From NCBI GenBank assembly GCA_900764755.1, contig CAAFPE010000120.1, positions 1 to 14,012 on the forward strand: a DNA stretch of 14,012 bases, written 5' to 3'. This document shows, piece after piece, positions 13,210 through 14,012 of this stretch. Under the pieces are notes generated by a model. That model did not search any database and was not told where the DNA came from. It worked only from the letters and a program-made list of their open reading frames with translations. Position numbers and translations under genes: made by a program. Position 1 is the first letter of the stretch. The number at the start of each line of letters is the position of its first letter. Source of the DNA: an uncultured Oscillospiraceae bacterium. Its GTDB lineage: Bacteria > Bacillota > Clostridia > Oscillospirales > Oscillospiraceae.

Positions 13210-13816
13210 AGCTCCTGGCGCAGGCACAGGGCACGGGTAACATGGTAATTGACCACCACATCCTCCACCCGCTGCTCCTTCTCCGATGTCTCCTCCATCA
13301 CTTGGGCGCCCAGCGCCCGCAGCGCCTGACGGTTCTCCTGGTTCAACTGGCCTCTGCGCTCCATGTTCCTCAGGGCCTCCAGCTCAACCACCAGCTCCCG
13401 CGCGATGTCCTCACAGCTGCGCAGGGCATTGGAGCTCCCGCTGCTGGGAAAACAACAGCAGTTGGCCCTCCAGGGCATCCACCTTGCGTGTCAGAACTTC
13501 TGCCTCCGGCAGATGCTCGTCCCCGTCAAACAGATCTTCTAAAAAGAGGATCAGATCCCGGTCCAGTCCCTCCATAGTCTGTCGGATCTTCTTGCTGTTG
13601 TCATAGGGGAAGATCAGCAGATTAACCGCCAGCCCGACCCAACCCCAATGCCGATCACAGGCGGGATCCGCAGAGCCATTACGGTCAGCGCCAGCAAGCC
13701 CCCCACTGCGACTCCGAAGATCTTGTGTCAGGCAGGCTAAAAGCGACGCGGTAAAGGTGGGAGCGACTGCGGACATCGCTCCGATAGTTGCAAAGACCAC
13801 CTTTCCGCAGGCGCAT
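13210..13816 (-). pseudogene. Decayed aromatic-acid-exporter-like (FUSC/ArAE) membrane protein gene
   Basis: Recognisable pieces of one membrane protein lie in different frames of the minus strand. An ATG at 13816 with GGGGAG 8 nt upstream gives MRLRK. A frameshift leads to VVFATIGAMSAVAPTFTASL. A second shift near 13728 leads to KIFGVAVGGLLALTVMALRI then PPVIGIGVG. A third near 13645 returns to VGLAVNLLIFPYDNSKKIRQ and the cytosolic helical domain. A fourth near 13450 leads to SSNALRSCEDIARELVVE and on to about 13210. The VNLL-FP motif after the membrane part is typical of ArAE/YqjA-type proteins. Between the N-terminal pieces some expected membrane segments seem missing, so deletions accompany the shifts. 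The ancestor would have been a transporter-like inner-membrane protein of unproven substrate. It lies directly after the rRNA terminator. Not functional unless the sequence is wrong in several places. Confidence 0.7.
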
Positions 13817-13846
13817 ATTATCAGCTCCCCTGTAAACAAAACCTAT

Positions 13847-13892
13847 TGCAAGAAAGAAGAAAAAAGGAAGGAACATTTTGTTCCTTCCTTTT
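13847..13892 (-). terminator. rRNA operon terminator
   Basis: A 14-bp stem (13862-13875/13879-13892) with a 3-nt loop, followed on the minus strand by a T-rich tail (TTTCTTCTTTCTTGC, 13861-13847), begins 2 nt after the 5S rRNA end. It ends the rRNA operon. Confidence 0.92.
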
Positions 13893-13894
13893 GT

Positions 13895-14010
<116 letters not shown>

Positions 14011-14012
14011 TA

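Noticed and set aside
13038..13210. Continuation of the exporter remnant to a stop at 13038
   Set aside because: It runs through repeat-like sequence and through the dehydrogenase terminator, so this is readthrough of noncoding DNA.

Overview
The window is GC-rich, low-repeat chromosomal DNA of a Gram-positive-type bacterium. Evidence for this is AGGAGG ribosome binding sites before most genes, a HrcA/CIRCE-controlled groESL, TTGNNN-N17-TATNNT promoters, a B. subtilis YpsC-type rRNA methylase, and a polysaccharide deacetylase. The high GC content and gene types suggest a gut clostridium of the Oscillospiraceae (Flavonifractor/Intestinimonas/Lawsonibacter-like). That placement is inference; no marker gene was compared with a database.

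Layout. 1-190: intergenic DNA with a strong hairpin. 191-2661 (minus): groES-groEL, with a sigma-A promoter and a CIRCE operator. The 368-bp groES-groEL spacer is unusual. It holds a second copy of the last 54 bp of groES, a hairpin-rich insert and a MITE-like palindromic element. 2658-4341 (minus): a two-gene operon of a THUMP-domain RNA methyltransferase and a small DUF3916-like protein, with its own promoter. 4342-4747: a divergent promoter region. 4748-6256 (plus): an NfeD-like membrane protein and a QmcA/stomatin-like SPFH protein, ended by a terminator. 6324-8920 (plus): an uncharacterised lipoprotein and a secreted TraB/GumN-family protein with its own strong promoter and terminator. 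9101-9937 (plus): an XRE-type regulator. 10050-10823 (plus): a membrane-anchored NodB/CE4 deacetylase, convergent with a LysR regulator (10878-11858, minus) across a shared palindromic terminator. The LysR gene is divergent from a D-2-hydroxyacid dehydrogenase (12096-13037, plus), with several dyads between them. 13210-13816 (minus): a decayed aromatic-acid-exporter-like gene. 13895-14010 (minus): 5S rRNA with its terminator, the end of an rRNA operon that continues beyond the window.

How the parts work together. GroES/GroEL form the heat-shock chaperonin repressed by HrcA at CIRCE. NfeD and SPFH proteins usually act together as a membrane microdomain module. The lipoprotein and the TraB/GumN protein are both exported and adjacent, so they may act at the envelope, but no function can be assigned to the pair. 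The LysR protein probably controls the dehydrogenase and itself, because a perfect dyad sits between the -35 and -10 of its own promoter.

I found no clearly new multi-gene system. The most unusual structure is the duplicated groES 3' end with its inserted sequence. The other items worth checking are the dyads in the LysR/dehydrogenase spacer, the palindrome at the TraB/GumN transcription start, and the multiply disrupted exporter gene.
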